Source of the DNA: Pseudorasbora parva
Lineage: Eukaryota; Chordata; Actinopteri; Cypriniformes; Gobionidae
DNA: 64,000 nucleotides
Direction: 5' to 3'
Assembly (NCBI RefSeq): GCF_024679245.1
Contig: NC_090188.1
Span: 32,954,624 to 33,018,623, forward strand
The translations under genes were made by a program, and so were the position numbers. Under the pieces are notes generated by a model. That model saw nothing but the letters and a program-made list of their open reading frames with translations, did no database searches and was not told the origin of the DNA. The first letter of the stretch is position 1, and each line of letters begins with the position of its first letter. Below, piece after piece: positions 46,752-59,053 of the stretch.

Positions 46752-48192
46752 GGGCCCGGTTTCCCGATAACGCTCACTCTTAGCCCGCTAAGAAGACACG
46801 AAAAGATATATCTTACCAAAGTTGTTTATATTCCTAAGTATGTTCCCCGAAGTGTCTCTTAGGAAGCTTCTTAACACGCTTCCTCTAAGAAAAATTTAAC
46901 AAAGGCTCTGTCCCAAGTGAAGGTGCTGAATCGATTGCTCAGAGATCGATTTTCCACTTCACGCGAAGGTGCATTACGGCTTTAAGAAAGACAACACATT
47001 CTATGCAAATGAAACATTCCTCAAATTATTACAGTAACATTTATTTCAACATAGTTTAAGTTATCCGTAAAATATAGAATATTAAAGCTATAAAATTGGC
47101 AGTAATATGTTCACACGATATGTTGTGAAGGGAAGACGGGTATCCCTTGCTAATCATCCACCCTCCTTATCCCGTTGTTCTTGACATGGGTTTAAAGACT
47201 TCTAAAAATTAGGTAATACACTTTTATATTAATGGTACACTCTAAAAAATGATGAGTTAATTTTAACACAATGTATTGTGTTGAACTACTTAACACATCA
47301 TGTGTCATTTTAACACATTTATTTTGCTTTGATTCTGAGTTCAAATAAATGAAATGGACAACACACTTGGGAGGCGAATTTTTTTTTAATATAGCCATGT
47401 CAGGCAAAATGTCAAAAGGGCTCAAGTTTTGTCGAATAAAGACATCGACATGGACAAAATGTCTCTGCGTCCGGCATCGTCTTTGATTTAATAGAAGGAT
47501 ACGTTGTATCACTGCCATAGTTGGTTGCTTACTGGACACCACCATGCCCACCCATTTATAGATCTTAGCCATTTAGAGCCAAATTGTTTGCCAGATGTTA
47601 ATTATCTAAAGTGATTGCCAATTTAAATGCTTTAATGACATTACAAAATAGCCTAATTACCACCATACTAGTTCTGATACCAAATAAAGTCAACTTCATA
47701 AACAGTCCTGTATCCATTGCAAACATATTTTATTATTAGTCGTAAAATGTCCATAACATATAATCATTGTTTTTATTTTGTACTGTACTGCGCTGATTTT
47801 TAAAGACTGCTGCACAGTGGTGACTGCTGCATGGAGCTTTCCTGCAACTCAATCAGTAGAGCATGGCGCTAGCAACGTCAAGGTCATGGGTTCGATTCCC
47901 AGAATTGACAAAAAAATGTAAAATGTGTATGTACCTTGAATGCAATGTAAGTCGCTTTGGATAAAAGCATCTGCCAAATGCATAAATGTAAATGGTGGCG
48001 ACTAGCGTCTTGAGCTTAAACAATGCTAAGAGAGCGCTACAAATGGTCCAGACCAACCATACGAAAGTGTGACTTACATAAGATATACTTAGCGTAAAAA
48101 CGTTTCGGGAATCGTGCCATAGGGTTAAGAGAGAGGTTAAGGAATAGGTCAAGAACTACTTAGCGATAAGAACGTTTTGGAGAACCGGTCCT
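46752..48192. mobile_element. nested TIR element (GGCCCGGTTTCCCGATAACG ends)
   Basis: Left GGGCCCGGTTTCCCGATAAC then CTTAGC; right inverse, reading CTTAGCGATAAGAACGTTTT GGAGAACCGGTCC. Inverted resemblance over about 35 bp with mismatches. It carries the SINE at 47838. No transposase. Confidence 0.5.
47838..47993 (+). mobile_element. tRNA-derived SINE
   Basis: The head is tRNA-like, with a degraded A box TGCAACTCAATCAGTAGAGC (47843-47862) and a good B box GGTTCGATTCC (47889-47899). The tail GTAAGTCGCTTTGGATAAAA GCATCTGCCAAATGCATAAA is the L2-type tail used to borrow LINE machinery. The head cannot fold as a whole tRNA, so it is not a tRNA gene. Confidence 0.85.
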
Positions 48193-48395
48193 TGAGTTTT
48201 CTCCACTTAGGGTCAATAGTTGTACAACTTTTTTCATGTTAAATAGTTGAATAAACTTTAAAAGCTGAATTTGTCATACAAACACATAATTTGGAATTTT
48301 TTTTTTTTTTTTGTGAATAAACAGCCAGTATCTTAATATGCATGTTAATGATCTAGTTAATAGTTAATAACTGAATCTTAAAATAAAGTGTTACC

Positions 48396-48851
48396 ACAAT
48401 TTCTTTACAATATCAATATTTCATGTCCCCATCTTTATTTAAGTAGTGAAAAACTTCACGTCGGTGTCCTGATCACAATATTTTGCAATAGCATCTGGCT
48501 GGATGTACATTATTCTTTACGAAGGCAGAGACTACAATTTAAGTCAGAATTCACTGAAGTTCATCGCAAAAATATGCATTCACGTTCACAATTGTCATAT
48601 GGGAATATTAATGACTTAAAATAATAACTTTTTGAGGCATGACATGCCGTAGTCATATAAATCATTCTTCAAAGTCAAGTCACCTTTATTTTTAAAGGGC
48701 TCTAATACACCCAAATTAACTATACAAGTAAAAGTGTAGTTAGTAACCATGTTTTTTTTTTTTTTTTTATAACCACAGTTTAACTACAAATACCATGGTT
48801 AAACTATGGTTAGTGTAACAAAACCATGGTTCATTTTTGATGTTCACAATA
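48396..48851. other. no gene; short tail fragment and T run
   Basis: AAGTCAAGTCACCTTTATTT at 48673-48692 resembles the L2/SINE tail. A T run lies at 48751-48768. Confidence 0.4.
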
Positions 48852-49003
48852 TTAAAGCAGCACTTGGCTACTTTTGCTCTCGGGTCCCCCTACAGTTTGG
48901 AAAAAATAATGTCCTCAGCTACTGTCTAAGATCTGTCATCCTACATCAGGGGATGCCATCGCGCGTGCATTTTGTTGACATGACAACCCTGATAGCCCTG
49001 AAC

Positions 49004-49215
49004 TAGTGATGCGCGGGTCGTCTCATAACCCGCGGACCCCGTATGTCTATTTAATGGTCGCGGGTGCGCGGCGGGTTGTAAAAATATATACAGTGATGTG
49101 GTGCGGGCCAAATAACTTAGTGCAGCACTAACAGTTCCCCTGAACACTGCAAGAGGAGTTCAGAGTTCTTCTGGCGTCGCGTGTGAAATGTCTTCATCCC
49201 AGGTAACGTTACAGT
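49004..49215 (+). mobile_element. hAT element, 5' end fragment
   Basis: TAGTGATGCGCGGGTCGTCT with GGTCGCGGGTGCGCGGCGGG forms a GC-rich hAT-type start. The same TAGTGATG begins the hAT at 12625. An ATGTCTTCATCCCAG at 49187-49201 followed by GTAACG looks like a first exon with a splice donor. The 3' end is not found. Confidence 0.5.
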
Positions 49216-49856
49216 CAGTGGCATGTTTCATATATTCATGATATGAATATAATATCATGGGTTTTATTTTTTTCAAACGCCAAATAATCACGATGCTCAC
49301 GTTTACAAGCCAGCGTCATTATAGTAGTCTATTGGTTACCGTTTTACAGAATCTATATGATCAGTTCAATGTTTGAGTGGTAGCTCACCGTAACAAGCAT
49401 GACAGCATCGGTCGGGCACGCCTCCTTCAGCTCACGCCGACGAGCAAACGCTGGTCACATGTTGATCCTCGTCCTGCCTTTACCCTTACGAAACAAAAAT
49501 ATATTGCAATATACTAGAATTTATATTGCAATACATTAGACAATATATTTCAATGTATCAGAAACTTCCTCATATATTTGAAAATATATAGCAATATATG
49601 GATGGACAACCTATTGCTATATATTGATTCATATATTAAAATACATTGATATACAAACAAAACTGAATTATTTCATGTATGTTTATTGAAACAAAGTATT
49701 TTTTGTGAGTTAAGCAAGCTCCTGCATATGTTTACAGAGGTTGATTAACAATAGCCCAAATCAGATGGTGCATGACATTCAATATATTTTCTATATTTAG
49801 AAAATATGATGGTGCATGACATTCAATATATTTTCTATATTTAGAAAATATTTCTA

Positions 49857-50335
49857 TTAGGGCCGGGACTTTAACGCGTTAATTAAGATTAATTAATTAC
49901 GTGACTTTAACGCGTTAATTACGTGACTTTAACGCGTTAATTAATTACGCAAAAAAATTAAATAATTTACCACACTTATTTTTGCACCGCGGAACGTTTT
50001 TCAATGAATGAGTTTCGACGGACCAATTATACTGGAACACCAACTAGCGCTCCGGAGTCACGACAACAACGAACCATGTGAACATGAACGAAGCTATGGA
50101 ACGAAGAAGCTGATGAGACTGCTTTGCTTGGCCCCGTGGATGGGAAATTTTGTTTCAAAAAACGAAAGAATGGAAGCGTCGTCAAGAGCATGGTTGTGTG
50201 CAAGCTATACAACAAGGAATTCGCGTATCACCGCAGCACATTGAGCCTCAAATATCACAAAAATGCTTTTGCTAAACTGGCAAACATGCACTGGTCTGCT
50301 GGACTGAAATAAATAAACAATATTTTGTTGATTAA
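49857..50335 (+). mobile_element. hAT (ZBED-type) 5' fragment
   Basis: TAGGGCCGGGACTTTAACGC with repeated TTTAACGCGTTAATTA is the start of a hAT family that I know from vertebrates. It is nested in the ATATAT-rich element. The BED finger frame lies at 50124-50312; the rest of the transposase is missing. Confidence 0.6.
50124..50312 (+). pseudogene. BED-finger fragment of a hAT transposase
   Basis: The frame reads LGPVDGKFCFKKRKNGSVVK, then CKLYNKEFAYHRSTLSLKYH KNAF. This is the BED zinc finger, normally CxxC then HxxxxxH. The second cysteine appears as Y and the last histidine is disturbed, so the finger is dead. It ends with a stop after 62 residues. Confidence 0.65.
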
Positions 50336-51203
50336 GCTAATGTAGCTTATATATTGAATAGTATACTATTCAATATATTGAATAGTATAATGATATGTAT
50401 TTATTCAATATATGAAAACGGCAATAATTGCAGTATTGTCCCATATATTGCAATATATAACTTGCATATATAATATATTATTATATAATATATCATATGA
50501 TATATTACCATGTAAATTTCACAATATATGGAGACACATGAAATATATTGTCAACTAATATATTGAGAAATATATTTTTGTTGCGTAAGGGTAATCCCAT
50601 CACTTTTTCGTTTCCTCTTATTGCTTTCCTCCAACAAAACCTTTTCTTTCTTATTTGTCTGTGCTGCTTCGGACATGACTATATTATCCGACGAACAAAG
50701 TTGGGTTCGCACGTCCAAATTTAAGGAAGTGTGGGTGTTGGTGGAAGTGACGTATATGCCGTAAAGCAGTCGAATTTTGTAGTTCTTTTTGTTCTCGGGT
50801 TACTACCCGAAACCCGAAGTTTAAAAGTACGATTAAAAACGATACAGACCCCGTCAGGCTATGGCAGACATGTCATTCAACCTATTGTAAGTCGATTTAT
50901 CATCACAAGAGTCTTAAAAAATATATTATGAAGGTTGAAAAGTTACCTAGTGCTGCTTTAAGCAGAAAAATAAAGATCAATGATGTCAAATTTAAGTAAA
51001 CAATAGACTTAAATGCAGCTGCGGAAAGTCAATAGTATGATTATTCAGATACATGCATTCAGTTCAGTTCAATAACTGCAAAGTTGATCAATTATGAAAT
51101 TAGCGGCTGAGCGGCTCAACAGAAGACAATAGTGTCTTTATTCAGCCTAAGTCAGTTCAATGTTGATTCAATTCAGTTCATTAACAATAGCTGCATTTAC
51201 ATA

Positions 51204-52184
51204 GGGTCCGTTCTTCGTACTTCGCTAACTCAGTTAGCTGAATTTGACTGTTGATGATTTGGCTTGATCTCGGATTGTTTGGTTCTTCGACACTCCTCCT
51301 GGACTTGATGTCATAGCAACAGGTCCGTAAAAAGGATTAGATTGCATCTTGAGGTGATACTTAAAATCTGCCCCAGCCACTGCTACTTTATTATAAGAGT
51401 TCCTTATTGCACCAGGGTGAATAATAATTTTAAATAATAATATCATAAATGTTTATTTAAAAATAATATTATAATGTTGTCTAAAGGGTGTGTATAATAC
51501 CATAGACACAGTCACTTGATTGAGAGAATTATCTGTAATGGAATAATTGCTTTATAGTTATATTGGAGGTTTACACACATGTTGTGCAGTTAATTTGCGT
51601 TGTGCTTTAATTTGAGTGATGGCGGATATTAGAGGAGTGGCTTGATGCAGCAGATAATCTGATTTTGACCGTTAAGAAACTTCAATTTATACTTTAATGT
51701 AAGAAATATCTGCTTCAAATTGAATTAAATGAAATTACAACATGAAAATAAAACATGTAAAGGGTGTACAACTATAACCGTGAATATTAATAATTAGGAA
51801 TCATGTTCATCAAAACATTTAATTTATCTAACTTTTGTGTTGGTTTGGTCGTTTGGCTGTTATAAAGATCCAGAGATTCGTGTTTGTTTGTTTTGTTGTT
51901 GTTGTTGTTGTTGTTGTAGTTGTTGTTGTTTCTTTTTAATTATATGATGTTATTATGTTGTCTTGCCGCCAGCCAATGGCTGCACTGCTCATCCTGGTTT
52001 TTCTAGTATCGATGCATCTGCCCTCTTCAGGGAACACAGGAACGCGCCATGATCTCAGATAACTTTATTATCTGAGATTTTGTTGGAAGAATAAAATTAG
52101 CCAGAGATCAGTTATCACGATTAGAAGATCTGGGATCTGTCAAATCATCTCAGATGTATTAAGTGAGGTACTTAGAATGGACCC
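51204..52184. mobile_element. TIR element (GGGTCCRTTCT ends, ATA duplication)
   Basis: Left GGGTCCGTTCTTCGTACTTC; right inverse of GGGTCCATTCTAAGTACCTC. ATA occurs on both outer sides (51201-51203, 52185-52187), fitting a 3-bp target duplication. It holds a (GTT)n array at 51897-51930. No transposase. The surrounding TGCATTTACAT... and AATCCATTTGCAATTGG at the two sides may belong to a further outer repeat. Confidence 0.6.
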
Positions 52185-52396
52185 ATAATCCATTTGCAAT
52201 TGGACTAATAGCACAGTCAGAATAAAAAAAGTCAGATGTAACCACATTAGTCGAAATGAATTGGCCAAATCTAATTGAAATTTCATTAGGATGGTAAGGG
52301 CTGGTTTAAACCTTTTCTAATCCATTCAATGGGACATCTAAACAGTTGATTGAAAACATGTGAAATGGTGTGATGATGTATGACACATGGAACGAG

Positions 52397-52397
52397 C

Positions 52398-52431
<34 letters not shown>

Positions 52432-52432
52432 A
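52397..52432. repeat. (GTT)n microsatellite
   Basis: Twelve uninterrupted GTT units. Confidence 0.9.
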
Positions 52433-52953
52433 AATATAGAATAATAAATGACTATTGTGTTAATCTAAAATTCTCCTTCCACTCATCATCTGTAAAGGGT
52501 TGCTGAATAACGTTGTCCCACTAGTCCTTTCATGGATTCTCATCCACATTCGCCTTGTTTTGGCCAAGGGAAAGACCGTTTTTATGTTCATGTGCTCCTC
52601 ATACCCTAATTAGGTAAGATACATATAAAGATACATATAAAGATGCATATAAAGTCTGCTTTTTAAAACAAAGAAAAGAATGCATCAACAGAGGGGAACT
52701 CAGCATACTGTGCACATGTCAAAAGATCAAATCCCAACTAAAACCTGAGACATATATAAACGAGCACATCAGTTTGATCACTAATTTAGCGTTCATGTAA
52801 ACACTATGTTCGGATTCATCAATCGGAATGATTTCAGAATCAGCCATGAGCGAATCAGCTATAAAGCAGCTCAGCAGAGAACTGTGATGTTCATCTATTG
52901 TTTTCATTCAATAGTCTCAGTGCAGTCAAACTGATAATATTACTCATATAAAG

Positions 52954-53589
52954 GGCCCTATCATACATCATAGACGTGTTTTTTGCTTGTTTCAGTCTGA
53001 CGCAGTTATTATTTTCACGTCCAGTTCCACATTATAGCAAGTGCACTCGCACCCATCTGTTCGCACATGGGCGTCCTGGTCTGAAAACGAGGTGTGTTCA
53101 GCCGCATTGTTGGCACGTTGCTACTTTGAGGAAACTGAAACGACTGCGCCATTGACCAACAAAAACCTGGTCAAAAGTCAATAGTGCAGTATTTTTTGTG
53201 TTCTGTAAAAAGTGCTTTAATAATGTGTGCCTATAGTCGGGTCCACAATGTGCGTACACACTGCTTATTACACACACAGGGATGCGCAGCAGCACACAAA
53301 CATTTTTAAACATTAAAACTGAAAGATTCCTCTCTGGGGAAGCGTTCAGTCTTTCTGCTCGTAAATCTGCATGGCCGAATCCACCATAGTGAACGCTAAA
53401 CTGGCTTTTAAAGGGAAGGGGAGATTAGACTCTAATTGGTTTATTGCACGTTACGCCCAAAACACATGCATTACTCATTGAGAGAAAAGGTAAAACCGTT
53501 TTAAACCATTACCATTTTTCCATCGTTAAACTATAGCAAAAGTGTATTTGGACCTGCACTGCACACTTAAATCGTTAAAATAGGGCCAT
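52954..53589. mobile_element. TIR element (AGGGCCCTAT ends)
   Basis: Left AAGGGCCCTATCATACATCA; right inverse of GGCCCTATTTTAACGATTTA. I recognise the family from zebrafish as a non-autonomous element. A fragment of its middle recurs at 866-935. Confidence 0.6.
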
Positions 53590-54640
53590 AAATGTAAACT
53601 AAACAACACATGGGCTTGGAACAATCTTTAACAGATCTTTTCCATACATTTTCACAAGCTTTGTCATTTTTAAATTGTGCTTTTAACAATTTCTTTCAGG
53701 AGAGGGGTTTCTTTTTTAGTAAGTCATTTCTTTTCAGCATGTAGAGGGACTGGCTTTTCACAGAATCTTTGATTTGAAGGTCAGTCGTTGGTTTGCATTT
53801 TTCACACATGAGTGCAACTCCAATTCTTCCATTTTATATCATTTTTATTATTCCAGGACGTTTTATGTTTCTTGACAAGATGTGCATGCAAGTGTTGCGA
53901 GTGTGTCTTCCCTCAGCCATCCTCTGAGCTACAGAAACAATCATCTGCGTGAGTCCTGTGTGTAGGAGATAGCAGAATTGGCTGTGAGGAATGATCTTTG
54001 CTGTTGAGCAGAATACCTGCTCATCTCTCACCGTCCACACAGAGCCGCCTCAGCCAACACTTCACACAGCCGCAGAGACATAACCTACACCGAGCTGTAT
54101 TTGTCCTTGAAACAAGCTCTCTTTCATTAAAGCTCTAGCTCTGTGACTGACAAAATGTTTCCAAAGGACACAATATATAGCATACACAGACCCGCTGTAG
54201 ATACCTAAAGATCCATCGCAAAAAAAAAAAAAAATAACATGCTTATAACGTTCACATTGGCATTTTAATATAGAAACTAAAGGCATAGGGATGTGGTCAG
54301 AGCCCGATTAGTCGGCTTTTATTTCACGAAATAACATCCAAAACATTGCTGTGTTCTTGGCTGAATAAATATAATAGCTTATAAAATGTGAAAAGGAGTC
54401 AAAACAGCAGCAGGAACTCCTCCATCACACACAAATAAATATCTGCTGCTAGGAGACACGGTCCTTATGCCTGTACCGAACTGTGAGTGGCAAACTCACG
54501 ATTACAACAAGAAAAAAAAACATATGCTTGAGCATTCTGTCCATTTTAAGGTCACATCTTGTTACATTACGTCCCGTTTTTGGGTTCATATTTCATTCGA
54601 ACCGCACCAGCGGTTTTAATAAAATGTAATAAAGATTTAA
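53590..54640. other. no recognisable gene
   Basis: AT-rich; A run at 54219-54233. No gene or repeat end visible. Confidence 0.45.
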
Positions 54641-54682
54641 TAAAATCTTACTGACCCCAAACTTTTTAATGGTAGTGTACTG
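54641..54682 (-). repeat. repeat end (TACACTACC..GGGGTCAGTAAG)
   Basis: AATCTTACTGACCCCAAACT TTTTAATGGTAGTGTAC is a well-known end of a short fish repeat. Only this end is present. Confidence 0.5.
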
Positions 54683-54699
54683 CAATTGTAAGCAAGGGT

Positions 54700-55113
54700 A
54701 AAAGGGTTAGTTCACAATTAATTGTATGTCATTAATAACTCGTTCCACACCCATAAGACCCTTTTTTTTTTTCATTTCTCAAAAAAAGATTAAAACGGTT
54801 ACGAATCAGTGGATTGATTCATGATTCAGATTTTTTGGGGATTGAAAACAAACAAGGAAGAGAAGACAATGCTGAATAAAGTCATAGTTTTTGTTATTTT
54901 TGGACCAAAATGTATTTTCGATGCTTCAAGAGATTCTAATCAACCAACTGATGTCACATATGGACTGCTTTGGTGATGTTTTTATTCCCTTTCTGGACAT
55001 GGACAGTATAGTGTTCATACACTTGGATACACTCTCGGACTAAATATAAAATATTTTAAACTGTATTCCGAAGATGAACGGAGGTCTTACAGGTGTGGAA
55101 CGACATTAGGGTG
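54700..55113. mobile_element. TIR element (TTAAAGGG..GTTAGTTCAC family), third copy
   Basis: The left half is shortened (54700-54830), the right half full (54850-55113: TGTATTTTCGATGCTTCAAG, CTTTCTGGACATGGACAGTA, GGTCTTACAGGTGTGGAACG). It shows what the site at 12559-13700 looked like before the LTR inserted. Confidence 0.8.
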
Positions 55114-55817
55114 AAAACACCAAAGTTAAAGGTACCCTAGAATGAAACATTTAATTAACCTTGCCATGGCGAAATAATAAGAGTTCAGTACATGGACATC
55201 ACATACTGAGTCTTAAACACCATTGCCTCCTACTTCTTTCGTAAATCTCGTGAATCCAAAACTTTGGTTTCTCAACATAAACCCAACAGTGACGCAAGCG
55301 TTGGGGATCATTTATATGCACGCCCCCAACATTTGCATCTGTCCAAACATGTTCATTGTCAGGCGGAAATGGAGGGAATCATCAGGTAAACGCAGCTCGC
55401 GTGGACACACTTCATGTTCCAGGCTGTTCAGAAGACCTGAGGACTTTTCTACCCTTCCTCGCAGATAAAAAATGTCAACAGTCATGGTTGATGTTTCTTA
55501 TAATCGGATACCACAACAATTTAATTCAAGATCATTCGTTTGTTCGGCCCATTTCAAGCAAGCTTTGCTCAGCGTCTCAAACTGAAGAAAGTGGCAATTA
55601 CAACTGTATTCCTGCAAGCAGTAAGTAGTGATTTTATCCACTTATTGACTGTTTAAACAATTTCTGATTAAATTAAAAGTTTCTTAGAGAGACCACATTG
55701 TCTAGATAACCCAAGATGCTAGAACAGTAACAATAGGAAACACCAAGTAACATACAAAACTAAATAGTGTGTCTAATGACAAAGGGTAATATTATTTTGT
55801 GTTACAAAATACAACCG

Positions 55818-58149
55818 CAGCCAACATGTCCATGTGGGCCCCACATGGGGTTTAGCTGGGCTACATGGGCGTCATCTGGGCATGGGCTCCGGGTGGGCAG
55901 TTTGAAGGGCTAAATGTGGGCCTCGTCTTGGATAAAGTTGTGGGGCCCAGTTAGGTTGCCCATTATTGTTTATTTGAGGGTCCCATGTGGGCCACATTTG
56001 GGCTAAATTTAGAATTTTAATGTTTTATTGTTTGCAGTTGGTTTTGTTTTTGTACAATTATGGGTAACAGCCTAACCCTAACAACTGATTACATTTATTG
56101 CATTTTAAGTATTTCATAAGTTTATATATAACTTCTTAATTTTTCCATTTTATTTGCTCCTATTACACACAACCAAAACATTTTGTTGATTGTTTTAAGT
56201 CTGTAGCACTTTGAGATTTTTTGTATATTGATAAATGTAGTTCTTCCCACAAACCCAGCGGGGCTCCCTATGTGGGACCTAGATGGTTCACTAATGGAAA
56301 ATGAGTACATGGGTTGAAAATGGGCAACTCAGTGTTCTAATTCATTCACAGTCAAGACAAGTGCAAACATAGTCAATTCCAAAGGTTGATTGGATAGATA
56401 GCACACAAATATTACCCTTGGAATAATTTGTAATGTTATTTTGACACTTAAACACAATGACTTCAGTACATTTAGACTTCAATCTAATCAAAATCTAAAA
56501 AGGCCAGCACAATTGCAATTTGACCAAATATTATGCCATTTAGTGGTAACAGGCATCAAGAGCCTGTGGATATTGAGAAAAAAGGCAATAAAAAACGTTT
56601 ATTTTGTGATCACAGAAAAGCGCCATACAGGGACCATTTTAGCTTTTATTCAAAAAGTGTGCACACTGAGGGAAATATTTCCATTCTCAAATGTTTCATT
56701 TTAAATAGATTAATAAATCTTTAAATCTTTAATAAATGTTTATGTTGTCACAGAACAACTAGTTTCCACTGAGCAATGAGATCTGAGGATCTCCTCACTC
56801 AGCTGCCTGTGCTTTTTCCCTTTTTTATTTAGTGCTAATTCAAATAATAAATGCACAAAAGATACCAAATATAGTAACACTTTAGAATAGTGTTACAAAT
56901 AATTTGTAATGCCTTTAGAAGGATTTGGTAATACTGAGTCATTATTAGTAGGTTACACCAGGATCTTCAATTTATAATTAATTATATAATGGCTCCCACA
57001 TCTATCACAGCTGATTCAACTCACAAGCTCATTAGACTGAAAAACCTGAGATGGGTGTGTCAGATATAGGGAGACATATAACATTTGCAGGGCTGGTGAT
57101 ACTCCAAGACAGGTTTGTAACCATAACCATAACCATGTATTTTAAGACACATCTGCTTGTGATTCTTATTAAGTTGGGGTCATTTTTTAGGATTCTTTAG
57201 CTAACTGAAGTCTCTGAGATCCTGACACCTTCACTTCTGGAGACTCCAGGTAGGTTGCCGTTCTGGAAAATTGTGCTGCTGGAGACTAAAGGGTTTCTGA
57301 TGGTTTCACACTTAATTCTTCACCTTAATTCTGAATTATTTTGCAGTTAGCGTGTGTCGTTTCTTCGCCATCTGTTTTTGTCTGACGTGGGGGCACCAAA
57401 AGTTGACACAATGGTTGATTCGTTTGTTTGGTCTTTTTCAAAGGGCTGTTTGGAGAGCGATGACTGAGGAGCTGCACTGTTTTTCTTTTATTTGTTTGTG
57501 AAATACATTGTTTTAGACTGTACTTTTGTATTATAAAGTTGTAAATGTAGTAATTTTCAAATTATTCCAAATAAACATTGCATAATAAACTAAAGCATGA
57601 ACTACTGGTTTCTGTTCATTGAATACTTTTAACATTTTAGTGTAGTTAGTGGATTACATGTAATGTTTGTATTTAGGGGTTTTCTATAAGATAACCCAAA
57701 CAGGAAATATGGTAGCCCATCTATATTCCCATTGTGGCCCAAAAGAGCCCTACATAACACCCATCTGGATCCTGTCATCAACCCATATGGGCAGACCCAT
57801 GTAGGCCCCAAATGGGTGCTACCTGGGTTACCCATATTGGCCCAGTATGAGCCCATCAAGAGACTGTCATCAACCCATTTAGGCCCCATAAGGGTTCTGT
57901 ATGTGGCCCACATTGGCCCCATTTATTAGAACCCATATGGGACCCATGTTGGCCCCTATAATGAACACACAAATGGGCCCCACTTAGAGCCCCCTATGGA
58001 CCCAACTTGTGCCCCTGTGGGCTAACATACATGGGGCCCATGTGGAGCCGATGGACAAAATTATACGGGCCCCACTTGGGTTGCCCATGCAGGGCCCAAG
58101 TGACAGCCCATCAAAAACCCACATGGGGCCCACATGGCAATGTTGGCTG
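55818..58149. mobile_element. GGGCCC-rich TIR element
   Basis: Left CAGCCAACATGTCCATGTGG GCCCC; right inverse of CAGCCAACATTGCCATGTGG GCCCC. Both end regions (about 55818-55995 and 57715-58149) are made of degenerate units of the type CCCATATGGGCCC / ACATGGGGCCC. The middle (56000-57700) is AT-rich with no gene. Outer flanks share ACCG, a possible target duplication. Confidence 0.7.
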
Positions 58150-58437
58150 GGACCGTAGATACTTTGTTTACAGATCGTTCACTCGATCCTTCTAGCAAAC
58201 GTCCCCTTTTCAACAATATAAGTTAAAACGATAGTCATTTGACAAGGCTATTTATTTTGTAAAAAATATAAGTTATATATTTATATTTTTGAGAACTGAA
58301 GTAGGGTGTTTCCTGTGATGTTTTTGCCTATTTGTATATCAGATTAGGCTACATCACAGTCACTGCGTAGCCTACATTGTGACTAACGTTATATAAACGT
58401 GCAATATCGTTGACGAAAAAAGACAAGTCTAAAATGT

Positions 58438-58768
58438 AGACTGAACGACACTTTAAGCAAAACATCTCAAATGGAGATTGATAAAATGCAGCTTACTTGT
58501 TTATTGGTGTTTTCAGATCGTCCGTGCACAAGAGAGAGCTCGCGTACATATGGTTGCCAGATTGGACATGTTTAGGTAAAACACCGGAGTGTATACAGGT
58601 TTCTTTTTGGGCTCTGTTTGGGGGATTTAATTACTGAAATCTGGCAACCACATGAAAGCGAGCTCTTTCTCGTGCGCTGATGATCTGAAAACACCAAATA
58701 AACAAGTAATCTGCATTTTATCAATCTCCATTTGAGATGTTTTGCTTAAAGTTTCATTTAGTCAGTCT
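58438..58768. repeat. long imperfect palindrome
   Basis: Arms 58438-58563 and 58638-58768 are inverted copies (AAGCAAAACATCTCAAATGG on the left, CCATTTGAGATGTTTTGCTT on the right) with a 74-bp loop and few changes. The transcript would form a hairpin of about 120 bp. Confidence 0.88.
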
Positions 58769-59053
58769 GTGTTGTGTCAGGACGGTCAGGACTCACAAGC
58801 TGTTTTACTGAACTGCTGTGCTGTGAGCTGCTGAAATAAGCCAATCAGAGCAGAGCTAAACATTAATATTCATGACTTTTCCAAATAAGGCCAAAACGGA
58901 GCATTACGTCCTAGGGACAATTTATAGGGTTGTAAATGGACCTGTAAAACTGTATCTGGACAATTTTTTCCCTTAAATAAGCCACATACCCTCTATGTAG
59001 ATATCAGAGAACAATTGAACATATTGTTTCAAATCATTCTAGGGCACCTTTAA

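Larger units (their letters stand above)
46501..48395. mobile_element. TIR element (GGTAACACTTTA ends) with nested insertions
   Basis: Left end GGTAACACTTTAGTATGGGG, right end AAAATAAAGTGTTACC, inverted over at least 12 bp. The left interior ACTATTAACTACGACTTTTG and CTCAATAAACTCCTAATTTA is a block that I know from zebrafish. A second element occupies 46752-48192. Confidence 0.65.
49483..50591. mobile_element. TA-flanked TIR element rich in ATATAT
   Basis: Left CCCTTACGAAACAAAAATAT, right inverse of CCCTTACGCAACAAAAATAT. TA lies on both sides (49481-49482 and 50592-50593). The arms are full of ATATATTGCAATATA words. A 45-bp unit (GATGGTGCATGACATTCAAT...TTAGAAAATAT) is tandemly doubled at about 49763-49852. 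Confidence 0.75.
48852..50961. mobile_element. TIR element (TTAAAGCAGCACT ends) with nested elements
   Basis: Left TTAAAGCAGCACTTGGCTAC TTTT; right inverse of TTAAAGCAGCACTAGGTAACTTTT. Nested inside are hAT-like fragments at 49004 and 49857, and a TA-flanked element at 49483-50591. Confidence 0.65.
55126..59053. mobile_element. 3.9-kb TIR element with inner palindrome and nested element
   Basis: Left TTAAAGGTACCCTAGAATGA, right inverse of TTTAAAGGTGCCCTAGAATGA. Between them lie a left arm with small frames (55223-55628), a nested GGGCCC-rich element (55818-58149), and a long palindrome (58438-58768). No transposase recognised. I know the TIR from zebrafish as a frequent non-autonomous family; the name is not certain. 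Confidence 0.65.

Noticed and set aside
47838..47910. A tRNA gene
   Set aside because: It has a B box, but the A box is degraded, no cloverleaf closes, and an L2-type tail follows, so it is a SINE.
55223..55628. Two overlapping frames of 81 and 90 aa as an exon of a transposase
   Set aside because: No recognisable domain, although GTAAAC and GTAAGT donors are nearby. They may be part of the TIR element arm.
57629..57929. Opposing frames of 97 and 65 aa in the GGGCCC-rich element
   Set aside because: Composition follows the repeated CCCATATGGG units, not a protein family.
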